Shown: positions 11,039 to 21,770 of the stretch, piece by piece
Numbering within the stretch: position 1 is the first letter of the stretch
Layout: every line of letters starts with the position of its first letter
Source: Yponomeuta sedellus
Lineage: Eukaryota; Arthropoda; Insecta; Lepidoptera; Yponomeutidae
Assembly (NCBI GenBank): GCA_934045075.1
Contig: OW203721.1
Coordinates: 24,665,181 to 24,729,180 of the forward strand
Direction: 5' to 3'
Length of the DNA: 64,000 bases
Notes under the pieces: generated by a model
Databases searched by the model: none
What the model saw: only the letters and a program-made list of their open reading frames with translations
Told to the model about the DNA's origin: nothing
Position numbers and translations under genes: made by a program

Positions 11039-11048
11039 TGGTCCTTCG
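11039..11048 (+). promoter_or_regulatory. Primer-binding site, tRNA-Tyr type
   Basis: TGGTCCTTCG begins 6 nt after the LTR and is complementary to the 3' end CGAAGGACCA, which fits eukaryotic tRNA-Tyr with its added CCA. The match stops after 10 nt. Confidence 0.7.
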
Positions 11049-11943
11049 TAAAGAAATTAAAACCAGTGCGAACAGTTCGTCATAAGTGTAACCATATTAC
11101 ACAACCTTAACCTTGCTTGGACAAGCACTGCTGTGAGGAGCGAAAAAGCTTACCTATTCTACTTTCCGCTTTGTTCTGTGCTATACGGAATTCTTCGAGT
11201 GTGTAAGCCTTCGCAGGACAACCAGATTCGTGCAAAAGCCAGCTGCAGTCCTTGAAAGGACAGTGCTTTGTCATCGCGAGCATTCAGATATTTGCGGCTG
11301 GGAGGGTCTCCAGATCTACAGTGATTGAAGAAAACAATTGCGCCATCATAATCGTGATCGAAGTTGCTGCATTTCTTCTACGGTACATAATTACGTAACA
11401 TAACCTAAAAGAAATTTTACAACTCATCAACATCAGTGTCGTCAAATACGTGTGCCGCAATACATGTCATCACGTCCGTTATGCTTAAGTTGGCACTCTG
11501 CTAATTACAACGTTATCTATCATCGGGCACAGCGGGTATTGGAACGCACCTGACTGCAAGATTTTGACCAATCAGTGCCGCGAAGCGAGTGCGCAGAGTG
11601 ACGAAGTTATCCGACAACAACCGGAAGATACCGATCGACGACACAGGATTTCACGGGAACTAACGCATCGCCTGACGCCTCGCCATATTGTTTTCCGCCA
11701 TTGTAATTGATTTGCAATATAATTATAGTTTTTGCAAAAATTAATGCATAATTAGAAAATTTTACGCTCAATAGTGTATAATCACAATTTAAAGCTAATT
11801 AAGCTGTTATTTAAGTTGGAGGTTACTGGTAAGGAGTGATTTGTTGCATCAAATAGGTCAAATCAAACTGTTCTTTTCTATAGCGCGATAGGTATACCTA
11901 ATTTGCTTTCGTAATCTCGTTTGTTTCTGCAGCCTAGCTCAAA

Positions 11944-14900
11944 ATGTCGCTAACTCGGTTAGTAAGTGACCGAGGTTACGTTAAGGGGTGTCTCACTCGT
12001 ATGGAAACGTTCTGTGCGTCGGAAGATATAGAAAAGGCAAGCTATGAGGCTCTTTTAGCAAAACGTCAACGAATCTTCGATTCCTTTCGAGACTATGAGA
12101 CCCTCAACAAGGAAATTCTATTCCTTAACGCCGCTGACCAGGAAGATTACGAGGAGTATGAACGTAAGTACTCAAATTGTTTGACGTTGTTAGATTGTGC
12201 TATAGGCAAACTAAAAAAGGAACAAAACACTTCATCTCCTGATTGCTCCAAAAATGGATTTAAAAAGTTACCACCGATCGATATTAAACCGTTCGACGGT
12301 AAAAACATAGAAGATTTTATTCCTTTTATAAACATCTTCAAAGCTGTCTTTCATTCAGACTCCAATATAAGTCCTTGTCAAAAACTTTACTACTTACGTA
12401 CCTATTTACACGGCGAGGCGCTTGACATCATAAAAAATTTGCCATTGACTGATGATAACTATTTATCAGCTCTTGAGTTGTTAGAAAAACGCTATAATAA
12501 CATTCCCATGATAGTAAATCACCATGTAAACAGCTTGCTTGACTTGCCGACTTTCACAAAGTGTACTGCGCAGAATCTTCGCTCTCTTGTATCTAAAGTA
12601 AATCAGCACACTGCGGCTCTTAAAAACCTAGACTTACCTGTGGGGCAGTGGGATGCAATCTTAGTAAATATTTTGTCTCGCAAGGTTGATGGCTATACAA
12701 ACAGGGGGTTTCACTTGGAACGAAATGAGAAAAAATTACCAGGGTTATCAGAGTTCCTTGAATTTATAGAAAAGCGTGCTGTTGCAATGGAGAATACTGC
12801 CAGCGAGAAGCCGTCACCGGCGCCGCCGGCTCCAGCAAAACTTGTGAAGTCTGGCAAGGCCAGCTTAGTATCGGCCATGAACCAGCTGTCATGTAAGTAC
12901 TGCGACCAATCACATAAGCTTTATGAGTGTGCCCAATTTAAACTCCTGACAGTTCAAGGCAGGTGTGAATTTGTAAAAAGCAGGAAATTGTGTGTCTTGT
13001 GCTTGAATCAGCATCAGGGAAAATGTATGCTCCGCTTAAAATGCAATATCTGTCGCAAGAAGCATAACACGCTTATTCACACTGACGCTGAGTCAGACTC
13101 TGATACAAATGTAAGTAATGCTGCTACAAGCTCAGCTGGTGCTACTTCTGACAATGCTGTGGTGATGACTAACACTTCGCAAGAGAGAGATGTTTTGCTG
13201 CCTACTGTGGTGGTAAGGTTAATAAACAAAAATGGGAAATTTATTTATGCCCGTGCCTTGTTAGACAGCGGGAGCCAAGTGTCATTTGTTACACAAAAAC
13301 TTGCTGAAAAAATTAACTGTAATATTTCCAAGGCTGATAAGACTATTACAGGCATAATAGATGGCACCAATAGTGTCACACAAAAGACTGAGTTTGATGT
13401 GTATTCCACGGTGAATGATTTTAATTTAAAAGTGACATGCTTTGTTGCTAAAAATATTACGTGCAACTTACCTCAACAGTCGTTAGATGTAACAAAACTG
13501 GACATTCCCTCATATGTCATGTTAGCTGACAAAACATTCCATCAAACGGGTGAGATAAACATGCTTTTAGGCTGCGAAATATTCTTCCAGGTGCTTCAAA
13601 GGGAGACCCTACCGCTGACACTGACTGGGCCCTACCTGGTGAATACTAAGTTCGGGTATGTTGTGGCGGGGAGTCTGCCAGTATCTGCTGGCGCAGTTTC
13701 TACGTCTAACCTATGCATAACTGTCAGAGGTAACCCATTTCATAATAAAAATAATACACACATCAGTGGCGAAAAATGTAATTATTTGCAGCAGAATAAG
13801 TCTTCCCTTGATACACAAAATCAGTCTTCTCTTTTGCTTGACAAACAGACTCAATTCACCTTCGAAGAACAAATTGATCACACCATTTCACAACTGTGGG
13901 AGTGTGAGAAAGTACCAAATATCTACAAGGAGGGCACAACCGAGCATCATCTTGCGGAAGAAAGTTTTATAAACTCTGTCAAGCTGGAAAACAAAAAGTT
14001 TTCTGTAGCTTTACCATTAAAGCTTCAGCTGGATGATGTTAAGTTGGGCGACTCATTTGGTAGAGTTTTGCAAAGGTTCTATAATCTTGAAAAACGTTTT
14101 TCCAAGGATAATAAGTTGTATGAAAACTATAAAGCTTTCATGCATGATTATGTTAGTCAGGGTCACGCAAAAATATATGATATATCTAATTATGATATCA
14201 ATGCAGGAAATATTTATTTCATTCCGCACCACCCGGTGTTAAACCCTAATAGTAAGACTACACCGGTCCGCGCTGTTTTTGACGCGAGTATGAAAACAAC
14301 AAATAATTTATGTTTAAATGACATCATGCTTAATGGTCCCACTGTGCAAAATGATCTTTTTGACATTCTAACTTTATTCAGAACATTCCAATATGTGCTA
14401 CTTTGCGATGTCAAGGCTATGTATCGTGGGATTCTGGTAGATAATGACTATCGCTGTTTACAAAACATTCTTTGGCGAGATTCCCCTACGCAACCTGTTC
14501 AATGTCTACAATTGCAAACTGTCACCTATGGTCTAAAAAGTTCTGCGTTTCTAGCCACCCGCTGCCTAATTGAACTGGCTGATAGGTATAAATATGAGTA
14601 CCCACTAGCTTCGTTTGTCTTAAAAAACACAAGTTATGTTGATGATATCCAGTGCGGTAGCAATAACTTGCTAGAGCTTGCAGAAACAAAAAGGCAACTG
14701 ATAGAGCTTATGGATAAAGCTAGTTTTTCCCTACACAAATGGTGTTCGAATTGCAGTGAACTTTTAAGTGATATTCCTGAATCTATTCATCAGTTAAGCA
14801 GTAAAAGTTTTGACAAAGTAAATAATACTTACATAAAGACTCTAGGACTTTCCTATGATGTACATACTGATACTTTGAATATGAAATGTCCAGTAACTGA

Positions 14901-17226
14901 AAAACAAGAAAGCTTCACTAAGAGAGAAATGCTAAGTTTTATTAGTAAGTTCTTTGACCCTTTAGGCCTAGTAGGACCTGTTTTGGTTCAGGCAAAATAT
15001 TTTATGCAACAAGTTTGGTTTGAAAATTTAAAATGGGATGATGTGTTACCAGAATACCTTAATACCAAAATGGTTGACTTTACTCATAATTTGATAGACA
15101 TGTGTTATATTTCTGTACCGAGAAATATTAATGTACCATCGCCTGTCAAAATGGAACTGGTTGGGTATGCTGATGCCTCAAATATTGCTCATGGCTGTTG
15201 TTTGTATTTGAGAGTAGTTAGCCATGACAATCAAGTGAATGTCAATCTTTTATGTTCAAAGTCCCGTATCAATCCAAAGGACAAAATTCTCACCACACCC
15301 AGACTCGAACTAAATAGTGCTGTGTTATTGGCTATGTTAGCCAGAAAAGTATATAACACTTTGTCACTTAAATATGACAATATCAATACAGTTTTGTACT
15401 CAGATTCAAAAATAGTTTTGTCTTGGCTAAATACAGAACCAGTAAAACTCACTGTTTATATTGCCAACAGAGTGGAGAAAATTAGGCAGCTTTGTGATAA
15501 TTTTCAGTGGAGTTATGTAAACACAAATGAAAACCCAGCCGACTGTCTGTCGCGTGGCGTAGAACCTCACGAACTTAAAGGGAATTCTTTGTGGTTTCAT
15601 GGTCCTCAATATTTACAAAATATAAATTATGTACATTGTGCGCTAGAAAGTACAAAACCAATAGATTTTGAACTTCCTGAACTCAAAAAACCTTCACCTG
15701 CGTCCTATGTATGTAGTAAGGTAAATAATCACTTTCAAGATTTCATTGAAAAATATTCAGATGTAGAAAAAATTACTAGAATATTAACTTATATAAAACG
15801 ATTTTTGTTTAATTGTAAAAAACAAAATGTAACCAAGAAAAAAGGTACTCTGTGCCCAGAAGAGTTAACTTCTGCACTAAATGAATTGATCAAACTTGAA
15901 CAAAGGATGCATTTTGAAAAGGAATTTAAATTTGCTGAGTTTAAAACAAATGAAAAATCAAATTTAAGTAATTTAAATCCGTTCATTGATGGTTTTGGTC
16001 TCTTAAGAGTGGGTGGTAGATTGCAAAATGCAAATCTCACATTCGATCAAAAACACCCTATTATATTGCCCAAAGGTTCAACCTTGACCAAATTATTAAT
16101 TATTCATGAACATATTAGACTCAAACATGCGGGACAAAAGTTAACTCTGAGTAGTCTACATGAAAGATACTGGTTGATTAATGCTAACAGAGAAGTCAAG
16201 TCAGTTTTACATAAGTGCGTGCTATGTTTCAGGTTAAAGGCAAAGAATGCGAGTCAACTTATGGGTTCTCTTCCCCTTGATAGAGTCAATATGACACGGC
16301 CATTTCAAATTGTTGGCACTGACTATGCCGGTCCCTTCAGCGTGAAGCAAACTAGAATTAGGAAACCTGTAATAACTAAAGCCTACGTCGTTATGTTTAT
16401 TTGTTTTCTTACAAAAGCCATTCATATTGAATTAGCCTCCGATATGACAACCAATACCTTTTTGGGCTGCTTAAAACGGTTTATCAGTCGCAGAAATAAA
16501 CCTACTAAAATATATTGTGACAATGCTAGTTACTATAGAGGCGCCAATAGCGTACTGAACGAATTGTATGAGTCACTGAATTCCACAGAGCACCAAAATG
16601 AAGTAATAAATTTCAGTAATTCAGAAAGAATTTCTTTTCATTTCATACCGTCTTACTCACCTGTTTTTGGTGGCTTGTGGGAAGCAGGGATCAAGAGTAT
16701 CAAATATCACATAAAACGTGTGATAGGTAACCTTGTACTTACCTATAAGGAAATGTACACGGTTTTAGTTCAGATTGAGAGTATTTTGAACTCTCGACCA
16801 CTTACCCTTATATCTAGAGACTCAGATGACATGACGTACCTCACACCCGGGCATTTCCTCACAGGTGCGCCATTGACTTCATATCCGGAATTAAACTTAA
16901 CTGATATTAATATTGGAAAACTTAGCTTCTGGAAACAATGTACTAAACTACAACAAACCTTTTGGATCCAATGGCACAAGCAATACTTAACAATGCTGCA
17001 GAGCAGACCTAAATGGCATACCGCCCAGCCTAATCTGCAGGAAGGTACTATGGTACTAATTAAGTCTGATAATGTTACTCCTCTTCAGTGGCAAGTAGGT
17101 AGAATTGTAAAGGTGATACCAGGCAACGACGATTTAGTTCGCGCGCTTGATGTAAAGACTCCTAAAGGGTTTGTCATTAGGACTAGTGTAATGAAAGTTT
17201 GTCCACTCCCTATTGATTATAACTAG
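11944..17226 (+). CDS. BEL/Pao Gag-Pol polyprotein, 1760 aa
   Basis: One frame from ATG 11944 to TAG 17224-17226. Order: Gag region (about 1-310, with the DUF1759-like segment), CCHC-type zinc knuckles starting at Cys317, aspartic protease with the DSGS motif at Asp441, reverse transcriptase with YVDD (Asp900, Asp901), RNase H with YADAS (Asp1077) and later SDS, then integrase. Integrase shows a His-His-Cys-Cys zinc region around 1390-1425 and catalytic Asp1460 (GTDYAGP), Asp1526 (YCDNAS) and Glu1580 (GGLWEAG). A C-terminal DUF5641-like segment ends the protein. All key catalytic residues are present. Gag and Pol share one frame, as usual in BEL/Pao, so no frameshift signal is needed. Short ORFs in other frames across this span are shadows. 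The protein would form cytoplasmic particles, copy the RNA and integrate the cDNA. Confidence 0.96.
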   Translation: MSLTRLVSDRGYVKGCLTRMETFCASEDIEKASYEALLAKRQRIFDSFRDYETLNKEILFLNAADQEDYEEYERKYSNCLTLLDCAIGKLKKEQNTSSPDCSKNGFKKLPPIDIKPFDGKNIEDFIPFINIFKAVFHSDSNISPCQKLYYLRTYLHGEALDIIKNLPLTDDNYLSALELLEKRYNNIPMIVNHHVNSLLDLPTFTKCTAQNLRSLVSKVNQHTAALKNLDLPVGQWDAILVNILSRKVDGYTNRGFHLERNEKKLPGLSEFLEFIEKRAVAMENTASEKPSPAPPAPAKLVKSGKASLVSAMNQLSCKYCDQSHKLYECAQFKLLTVQGRCEFVKSRKLCVLCLNQHQGKCMLRLKCNICRKKHNTLIHTDAESDSDTNVSNAATSSAGATSDNAVVMTNTSQERDVLLPTVVVRLINKNGKFIYARALLDSGSQVSFVTQKLAEKINCNISKADKTITGIIDGTNSVTQKTEFDVYSTVNDFNLKVTCFVAKNITCNLPQQSLDVTKLDIPSYVMLADKTFHQTGEINMLLGCEIFFQVLQRETLPLTLTGPYLVNTKFGYVVAGSLPVSAGAVSTSNLCITVRGNPFHNKNNTHISGEKCNYLQQNKSSLDTQNQSSLLLDKQTQFTFEEQIDHTISQLWECEKVPNIYKEGTTEHHLAEESFINSVKLENKKFSVALPLKLQLDDVKLGDSFGRVLQRFYNLEKRFSKDNKLYENYKAFMHDYVSQGHAKIYDISNYDINAGNIYFIPHHPVLNPNSKTTPVRAVFDASMKTTNNLCLNDIMLNGPTVQNDLFDILTLFRTFQYVLLCDVKAMYRGILVDNDYRCLQNILWRDSPTQPVQCLQLQTVTYGLKSSAFLATRCLIELADRYKYEYPLASFVLKNTSYVDDIQCGSNNLLELAETKRQLIELMDKASFSLHKWCSNCSELLSDIPESIHQLSSKSFDKVNNTYIKTLGLSYDVHTDTLNMKCPVTEKQESFTKREMLSFISKFFDPLGLVGPVLVQAKYFMQQVWFENLKWDDVLPEYLNTKMVDFTHNLIDMCYISVPRNINVPSPVKMELVGYADASNIAHGCCLYLRVVSHDNQVNVNLLCSKSRINPKDKILTTPRLELNSAVLLAMLARKVYNTLSLKYDNINTVLYSDSKIVLSWLNTEPVKLTVYIANRVEKIRQLCDNFQWSYVNTNENPADCLSRGVEPHELKGNSLWFHGPQYLQNINYVHCALESTKPIDFELPELKKPSPASYVCSKVNNHFQDFIEKYSDVEKITRILTYIKRFLFNCKKQNVTKKKGTLCPEELTSALNELIKLEQRMHFEKEFKFAEFKTNEKSNLSNLNPFIDGFGLLRVGGRLQNANLTFDQKHPIILPKGSTLTKLLIIHEHIRLKHAGQKLTLSSLHERYWLINANREVKSVLHKCVLCFRLKAKNASQLMGSLPLDRVNMTRPFQIVGTDYAGPFSVKQTRIRKPVITKAYVVMFICFLTKAIHIELASDMTTNTFLGCLKRFISRRNKPTKIYCDNASYYRGANSVLNELYESLNSTEHQNEVINFSNSERISFHFIPSYSPVFGGLWEAGIKSIKYHIKRVIGNLVLTYKEMYTVLVQIESILNSRPLTLISRDSDDMTYLTPGHFLTGAPLTSYPELNLTDINIGKLSFWKQCTKLQQTFWIQWHKQYLTMLQSRPKWHTAQPNLQEGTMVLIKSDNVTPLQWQVGRIVKVIPGNDDLVRALDVKTPKGFVIRTSVMKVCPLPIDYN

Positions 17227-17586
17227 TTTGTATAATTACTACTTTGTTTTGGGCCGACTCTTACTTAGTGTAAGCTAAATAATTTAAACTATAAGTGAAC
17301 TAAAGTTAATTAAAATTTTAAACTTAAGTTATGTGTAACCTAAGTACCTAGTCTTTAATAAGAACAATATGTATACCAATTTAAGCATTAAAAAAAAAAA
17401 AAATTACTTACCTATGTTCAATTTGCTATTTTTGCTTTTCAATTAGGTATTTTCTTAGTGAAACCATGTTGTTACTTTTCATTTTGGTTTCAGCAGTTAC
17501 TGAAAAGACATGTTATTTGTTTTCTTTTATAGGTATTAAGTTTATAAGTGAAAATAGGTCTTAACGTTTTGGCTGAGGCCCGAGCA

Positions 17587-17762
17587 TGTTCGGAACACAT
17601 CCGATCATAGATTTAGCTGATTATTTTGTATAGTGTTGGCAAGACTGTTTCCGTTATCCATATTTGGTACTTTGCTGTGTCTATAACACGTTAGAATAAA
17701 AGCTGTGAATATAATTCATTCCGGCCTTTTTACTTATGTTTTCCCTAATATTGTGTGAAACA
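17587..17762 (+). repeat. BEL/Pao 3' LTR, 176 bp
   Basis: Identical to the 5' LTR. Preceded by ggctgaggcccgagca, which is only weakly purine-rich, so the polypurine tract is uncertain. Followed by the CTTAT target copy. Confidence 0.95.
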
Positions 17763-17767
17763 CTTAT

Positions 17768-18124
17768 TTAGTTCTGAGCATTACCAAAATGTTTGTTTTT
17801 TACTTTGAAACGAAGCTAAAAAAAATTGCAATGGAATTTAATAAGTTTCGCACTTACCTTTTGCCTTCCGGTGAGGTGATATTAGAAGTTATATGTTTAC
17901 CTGAAAAAAACGTTAAATATATAGTAAACAATTAACATAAAATAAATAAAGCAAATCTTATGGTTAATTGAGACACAGAATTGGGTGTAAACGGATAAGC
18001 ACTGGCTTATCTAGAGCCTTCTACAATGCTTTGTATGAAACTGCTAATGCAATATACCCCGCACACTAATATACCCCGAAATGGATTTATTTTTCATTTT
18101 AAATATTTAGTAATCCAACAGGCA
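17768..18124. other. Unannotated spacer
   Basis: Nothing recognised. Confidence 0.4.
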
Positions 18125-18240
18125 CTATCTATAATATAAAAAGGAATCGCTGAATGTGTTGGTAAGCAAAAATCTCGAGAGCAGCTAAACCGTTTTCGAT
18201 AATTCTTTTTTTAGAATGTTCCTTGAAGTACGAGGATGTC
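18125..18240 (-). repeat. Lepidopteran ctagctgacc-type repeat, fragment
   Basis: Shares gctgaatgtgttggtaagc, gagagcagctaa and ttccttgaagtacgaggatg with 19765-19940 (same strand) and, inverted, with 63355-63540. It lacks the ctagctgacc end. Confidence 0.6.
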
Positions 18241-18600
18241 GCCGCCAGGGGGGTGCCAGAGGGTGCACTTGCACCCCTTAGGAATGTAAGGAATTATTGA
18301 AATAATGGAAATCTTTTTTTATTCACAATAATACACAATTCTCATTTAAAAAACAACTGCAGCCGGGATACAGATGTTTGCTTCGGAATAAAATTTCTTT
18401 TTTTATTAACAATCGTATGCGGAGAAGATTGTAAGAATACTAAAATCTGCACCACCTGGAAATTATTTCTGCCGGCGTCCATGAGAAGTAAGATATATTT
18501 AGAAAGTTATGTTTAGCAAAGGGGAAGATAAAAGATACGCGGTACTTTAAAAAGTGCGTGCATGCAACGACTTATAAACGTTGATGAAGTGGAAGTGATC
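18241..18600. other. Unannotated spacer
   Basis: A G-run near 18247 (ccaggggggtgcc) and otherwise AT-rich sequence; nothing recognised. Confidence 0.35.
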
Positions 18601-18672
18601 TGTTAGGTTCGTGGAAATGGCAGTCCCTGGTAGAAGCCTACCCCTCTGGGATACAAGGGTGAGGTTATGTGA
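18601..18672 (+). repeat. LINE-K 3' end
   Basis: Has atggcagtccctgg, cctctgggatacaagg and tgaggttatgtg, the last about 70 bp of the LINE whose coding end lies (minus) at 49903-50240. It runs straight into the ATGT array. Confidence 0.7.
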
Positions 18673-18816
18673 ATGTATGTATGTATGTATGTATGTATGT
18701 ATGTATGTATGTATGTATGTATGTATGTATGTATGTATGTATGTATGTATGTATGTATGTATGTATGTATGTATGTATGTATGTATGTATGTATGTATGT
18801 ATCTATGTATGTATGT
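18673..18816 (+). repeat. (ATGT)n microsatellite, about 36 units
   Basis: Uninterrupted from 18673 to 18800 (32 units), then one ATCT variant and three more units. ORFs here on both strands are translation artefacts of the repeat. Confidence 0.95.
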
Positions 18817-19544
18817 TTAGTATATTTTTCGTTTAAGTTATGAATAACTTTGTTAGCCATTGTAAAAACGACGATTGAATCCGTAAACTATTCTACGTCC
18901 GCATACCTACGTATCTTTGACACTGGTTTCGTCCACACAGGGTGTCCTAGGTTGACTAGGGGACTAGGATTACACCTACTAACGTTACGGGTTGAACTAA
19001 GTAGGCCACTAACCGCCGGACTCAGAAACATCAATTAAAATAATCTCCGAGTAGTATGCTGTCGTCCCTTTCTTTTTCATTGATAATAACAGAAAGATAC
19101 TGATATTTAAATAATTATTAAATTTAATGGACGTCTCTGAGTGCGGCAGAAACTCTAATATCAAGAAATCTTTTCTTTGTAATTCAATTTATTTTTAGGC
19201 TCAGTCTGTAACCCGATATAAGCTAAGACGCAAAATAAATTATTGAAGTAATATCATGATTACTTGATATGACTCAATAGGGCATGGCGGACTGTCGAAC
19301 GCGATTGTACAAAGTGATATAATACAAATACGTCGAATATCCAGAGTAACCACAAACTCGTCCGTTACTATGTAATTATCAATATTGCGTTAGCCACAAC
19401 TCGGTTGTGTACGCCCGAGGCGGGCACCGGCGGAATCACGTTCCGACGTCAAATATAATTAGGTAGAGAGGTAGAGCAACCACGTTGTAGCCTGGAGGGA
19501 GATTAAAAAGCACGGAAGAACAACGTGCGTTTGAAATGACAGTC
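18817..19544. other. Unannotated spacer
   Basis: No ORF with a recognisable domain and no repeat with another copy in the window. Confidence 0.4.
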
Positions 19545-19582
19545 TGTTAGCTTTCACAATATACCTCGGGCTCTAGAGTAGG
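19545..19582 (-). repeat. MITE L, terminal fragment
   Basis: atacctcgggctctagag followed by taggctc is the end sequence of the MITE at 60908-61095. It directly abuts a truncated 5S-SINE. Confidence 0.5.
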
Positions 19583-19700
19583 CTCTTGCCGCATCGCAGG
19601 AAGTTTAGGCCATACTCCACCTCGGAACCAAGTCCGGGTTGGTGGAGGATTATAAGACAGTGGCGGGCCTTACTGTCAGAAGTTATCAAACTGCCCGCGC
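19583..19700 (-). mobile_element. 5S-derived SINE, 3' fragment
   Basis: Minus copy with cgcaggaagtttaggcca, aagtccgggttggtgg and gcgggccttactgtcag; 5' head absent. Confidence 0.75.
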
Positions 19701-19764
19701 TAGAATAATTGGTCTTTTTTTCTCTGAAATATACAGTGAAAATTTTAATCGAGGTTTCATGCAT

Positions 19765-19940
19765 CAGGAATGCAACGCTGAATGTGTTGGTAAGCGCAAA
19801 TTAAGAGAGCAGCTGAAGCGATTTCGCTAATTCTTTTTTTACAATATTCCTTGAAGCACGAGGATGGTTCTTTCGGAGAGAAAAAAAAGGGAATTAATAG
19901 TTAGGCAGTACGAAGTTCGCTAGGTCAGCTAGTGTTTTAT
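19765..19940 (-). repeat. Lepidopteran ctagctgacc-type repeat
   Basis: Minus orientation relative to 63355-63540: ends with cgaagttcgctaggtcagct. Also contains gctgaatgtgttggtaagc and gagagcagctgaag. Confidence 0.7.
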
Positions 19941-19974
19941 ATAATATGTTTACTCTGTTAATCAAGGACATTAA

Positions 19975-20090
19975 AAAGGTTAAGTTTCGGATAGTTTTAT
20001 TCATAGTTTCTCCAAAATTATCTAGTTTTTAAATGAACACCTAGTTTAACTAGTAACGTTCATTTAGTCGCAGTTTCTAGCCTTTTTGAA
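19975..20090 (+). repeat. Interspersed repeat family H, fragment
   Basis: acctagtttaactagtaacg and gttcatttagtcgcagtttc match blocks of the copies near 3.3, 35.1 and 41.4 kb. Confidence 0.45.
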
Positions 20091-20229
20091 TTATAGCTGT
20101 TTGATTTTGATATGTTTTTAAAGCTATCTAAAGGTGTTCCATTTAAAAACTTTTATATTTTCACTGCTGTACGAGTAGTATTCTAAAGCTGGTTTTGAAT
20201 TTTTGATGTTTAGCATTTTTTATTAAGAT

Positions 20230-20400
20230 TTCTAAAGAAATAATACTGTTTGTCTATAATAAATAAGTGGCAAAGAAACTAGTTCTCGCGACAATTCTGC
20301 AAAAGAGTACATTTTTAGCCTCGCCTTTGTGCATGTTACTTCCTAATTATGTAATGTCCTGTTATTTTATTTGTGTGCAATAAAGTATTACGATTTTTAA
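20230..20400 (+). repeat. LINE 3' end
   Basis: ctcgcctttgtgcatgtta, tatgtaatgtcctgttatt and tgtgcaataaagta parallel the inverted LINE end at 5110-5210. AATAAA lies near the end. Confidence 0.55.
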
Positions 20401-21514
20401 AAGTGCTCCGAAAAATGTTCTTTTGCGAGAATTTATGACAACTAATTTAATCAGGCTAACTCTATTGTAGATCTTACTCGGTATGGTATATTTTAATGTT
20501 TTTAATCTCCAACGTACCTGAGGATTAATTATCTTTAGTGCTAATGACGTTTTGAGAGTTGCTCGGCATCTAGTAAGAATGAAATAGTTGAATTTTGACT
20601 AAAACACCCAGTTTTAATGGAAGTCGCAGCTCTTATTCGATCTGAAATACTTAATTACATTGTTACTTCGTGTATTTAAAAATAAAAAGTCTATTCTTTA
20701 CGAGCGCCTTCATTATGTATCTTTTAACGTATCCATGTGTGTGCGAAAACGGGATGTTTTTAATTTTCTCTGCCGAATAGAAATGAAGCACCCTAAACTT
20801 TTTTTATTCCATAGAATTCTGACATTTCATAAGTATTGCTATGACGAAATTATTATTATTATTATTAAAAAAGCTCTCCATCGAAAAAGGGAAATATTTG
20901 ACCCATTTGAGGGCAATAAGAAATAAAATGCTATATATTATTTTATGGTTTACCTACAAAAGCCAAAAAATGATAGCTGTCAGAATTTTATGGAATATAA
21001 AATCTAAGTATAGTATCACATATAGATGAAACCGCATTTCAGTGGATATCTGAGACATAACAGTGATATTGAGACAAATATTTTTTTTACTAAGACTAGT
21101 AGATATTACGTTTCTGCAAACAGATCTATACGTTAAAAGTTAAATCATCAAGGATCAGCTTGGGAGCATTAGTTGCAGCTATAACAACTCGATTCCTCTA
21201 AAACACTACCCAGAAGCAGTTTAGATAATGGATGGTTTGTTGGGTCTCTTTATCACTGACTAGTTAAACGGCCTCTGAAAAGTATTTTAAAGAATCAGTA
21301 ATCAGTTTTAACGATTTTTTGTTTCAAATTCACAAAATGTACGTAATTTAGAAAAGAAAGTTATTCGTACATGCGCCGCGGTCGAACCCATAAATGCTGA
21401 GCTCGCTACCTTCTGCAGCTCCAGGGACACACCGCGACTTAAGTAAGTTAAGTTTTTTTTTATTCTTTTTTTATGTTGTGTTTAAAGATTTTATGTTGTA
21501 ATGTGGTAAACAGG
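20401..21514. other. Unannotated spacer
   Basis: AT-rich, over 1 kb. ORFs up to 88 codons show no recognisable domain. Confidence 0.4.
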
Positions 21515-21770
21515 GGTCTCTACTTGAAATCGAACGCCGTTGACTCGAATAACACATGCTCGAAAATTATATCTCGACGACTTCATTTGCATGTTCACGG
21601 ACTTACTTTTCCGCAATTTTGCAGACTTCATATCGTCTTTCGATAGTTCACAGCTTTTTTCGAGACTTTGATGCATCCAGATTCTAAACTATCGATCAAT
21701 GAAGTCGTCAAGATATGATTTTCGAGCATGTGTCATTCGAGCCAAAGGCATTCAATTCCAAGTAGGGAAC
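21515..21770. repeat. Foldback repeat with 73-bp arms
   Basis: Arms 21515-21587 and 21698-21770 are inverted copies at about 86 percent identity by eye, separated by 110 bp. Read outward in the same sense, both arms give related peptides (SSRYNFRACVIR and SSRYDFRACVIR). Family unknown. Confidence 0.65.

Larger units (their letters stand above)
10857..17762 (+). mobile_element. Complete BEL/Pao LTR retrotransposon
   Basis: A 6906-bp element: LTR, primer-binding site, 905-bp leader, one Gag-Pol frame, short 3' region, LTR. CTTAT flanks it on both sides (10852-10856 and 17763-17767), a 5-bp target duplication typical of the superfamily. The two LTRs are identical and the 1760-codon frame is unbroken, so insertion was recent on the genome's time scale and the copy may be competent. 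No envelope-like ORF is present. A plain polypurine tract is not evident before the 3' LTR. Confidence 0.95.

Noticed and set aside
12147..16979. Short antisense and shifted ORFs inside the BEL/Pao frame
   Set aside because: Shadows of the 1760-codon polyprotein.
17227..17586. Envelope gene downstream of the BEL/Pao Pol
   Set aside because: Only about 360 AT-rich bases without an ORF before the 3' LTR.
18603..18860. ORFs with MYVC and THIH repeats
   Set aside because: Artefacts of the ATGT array.
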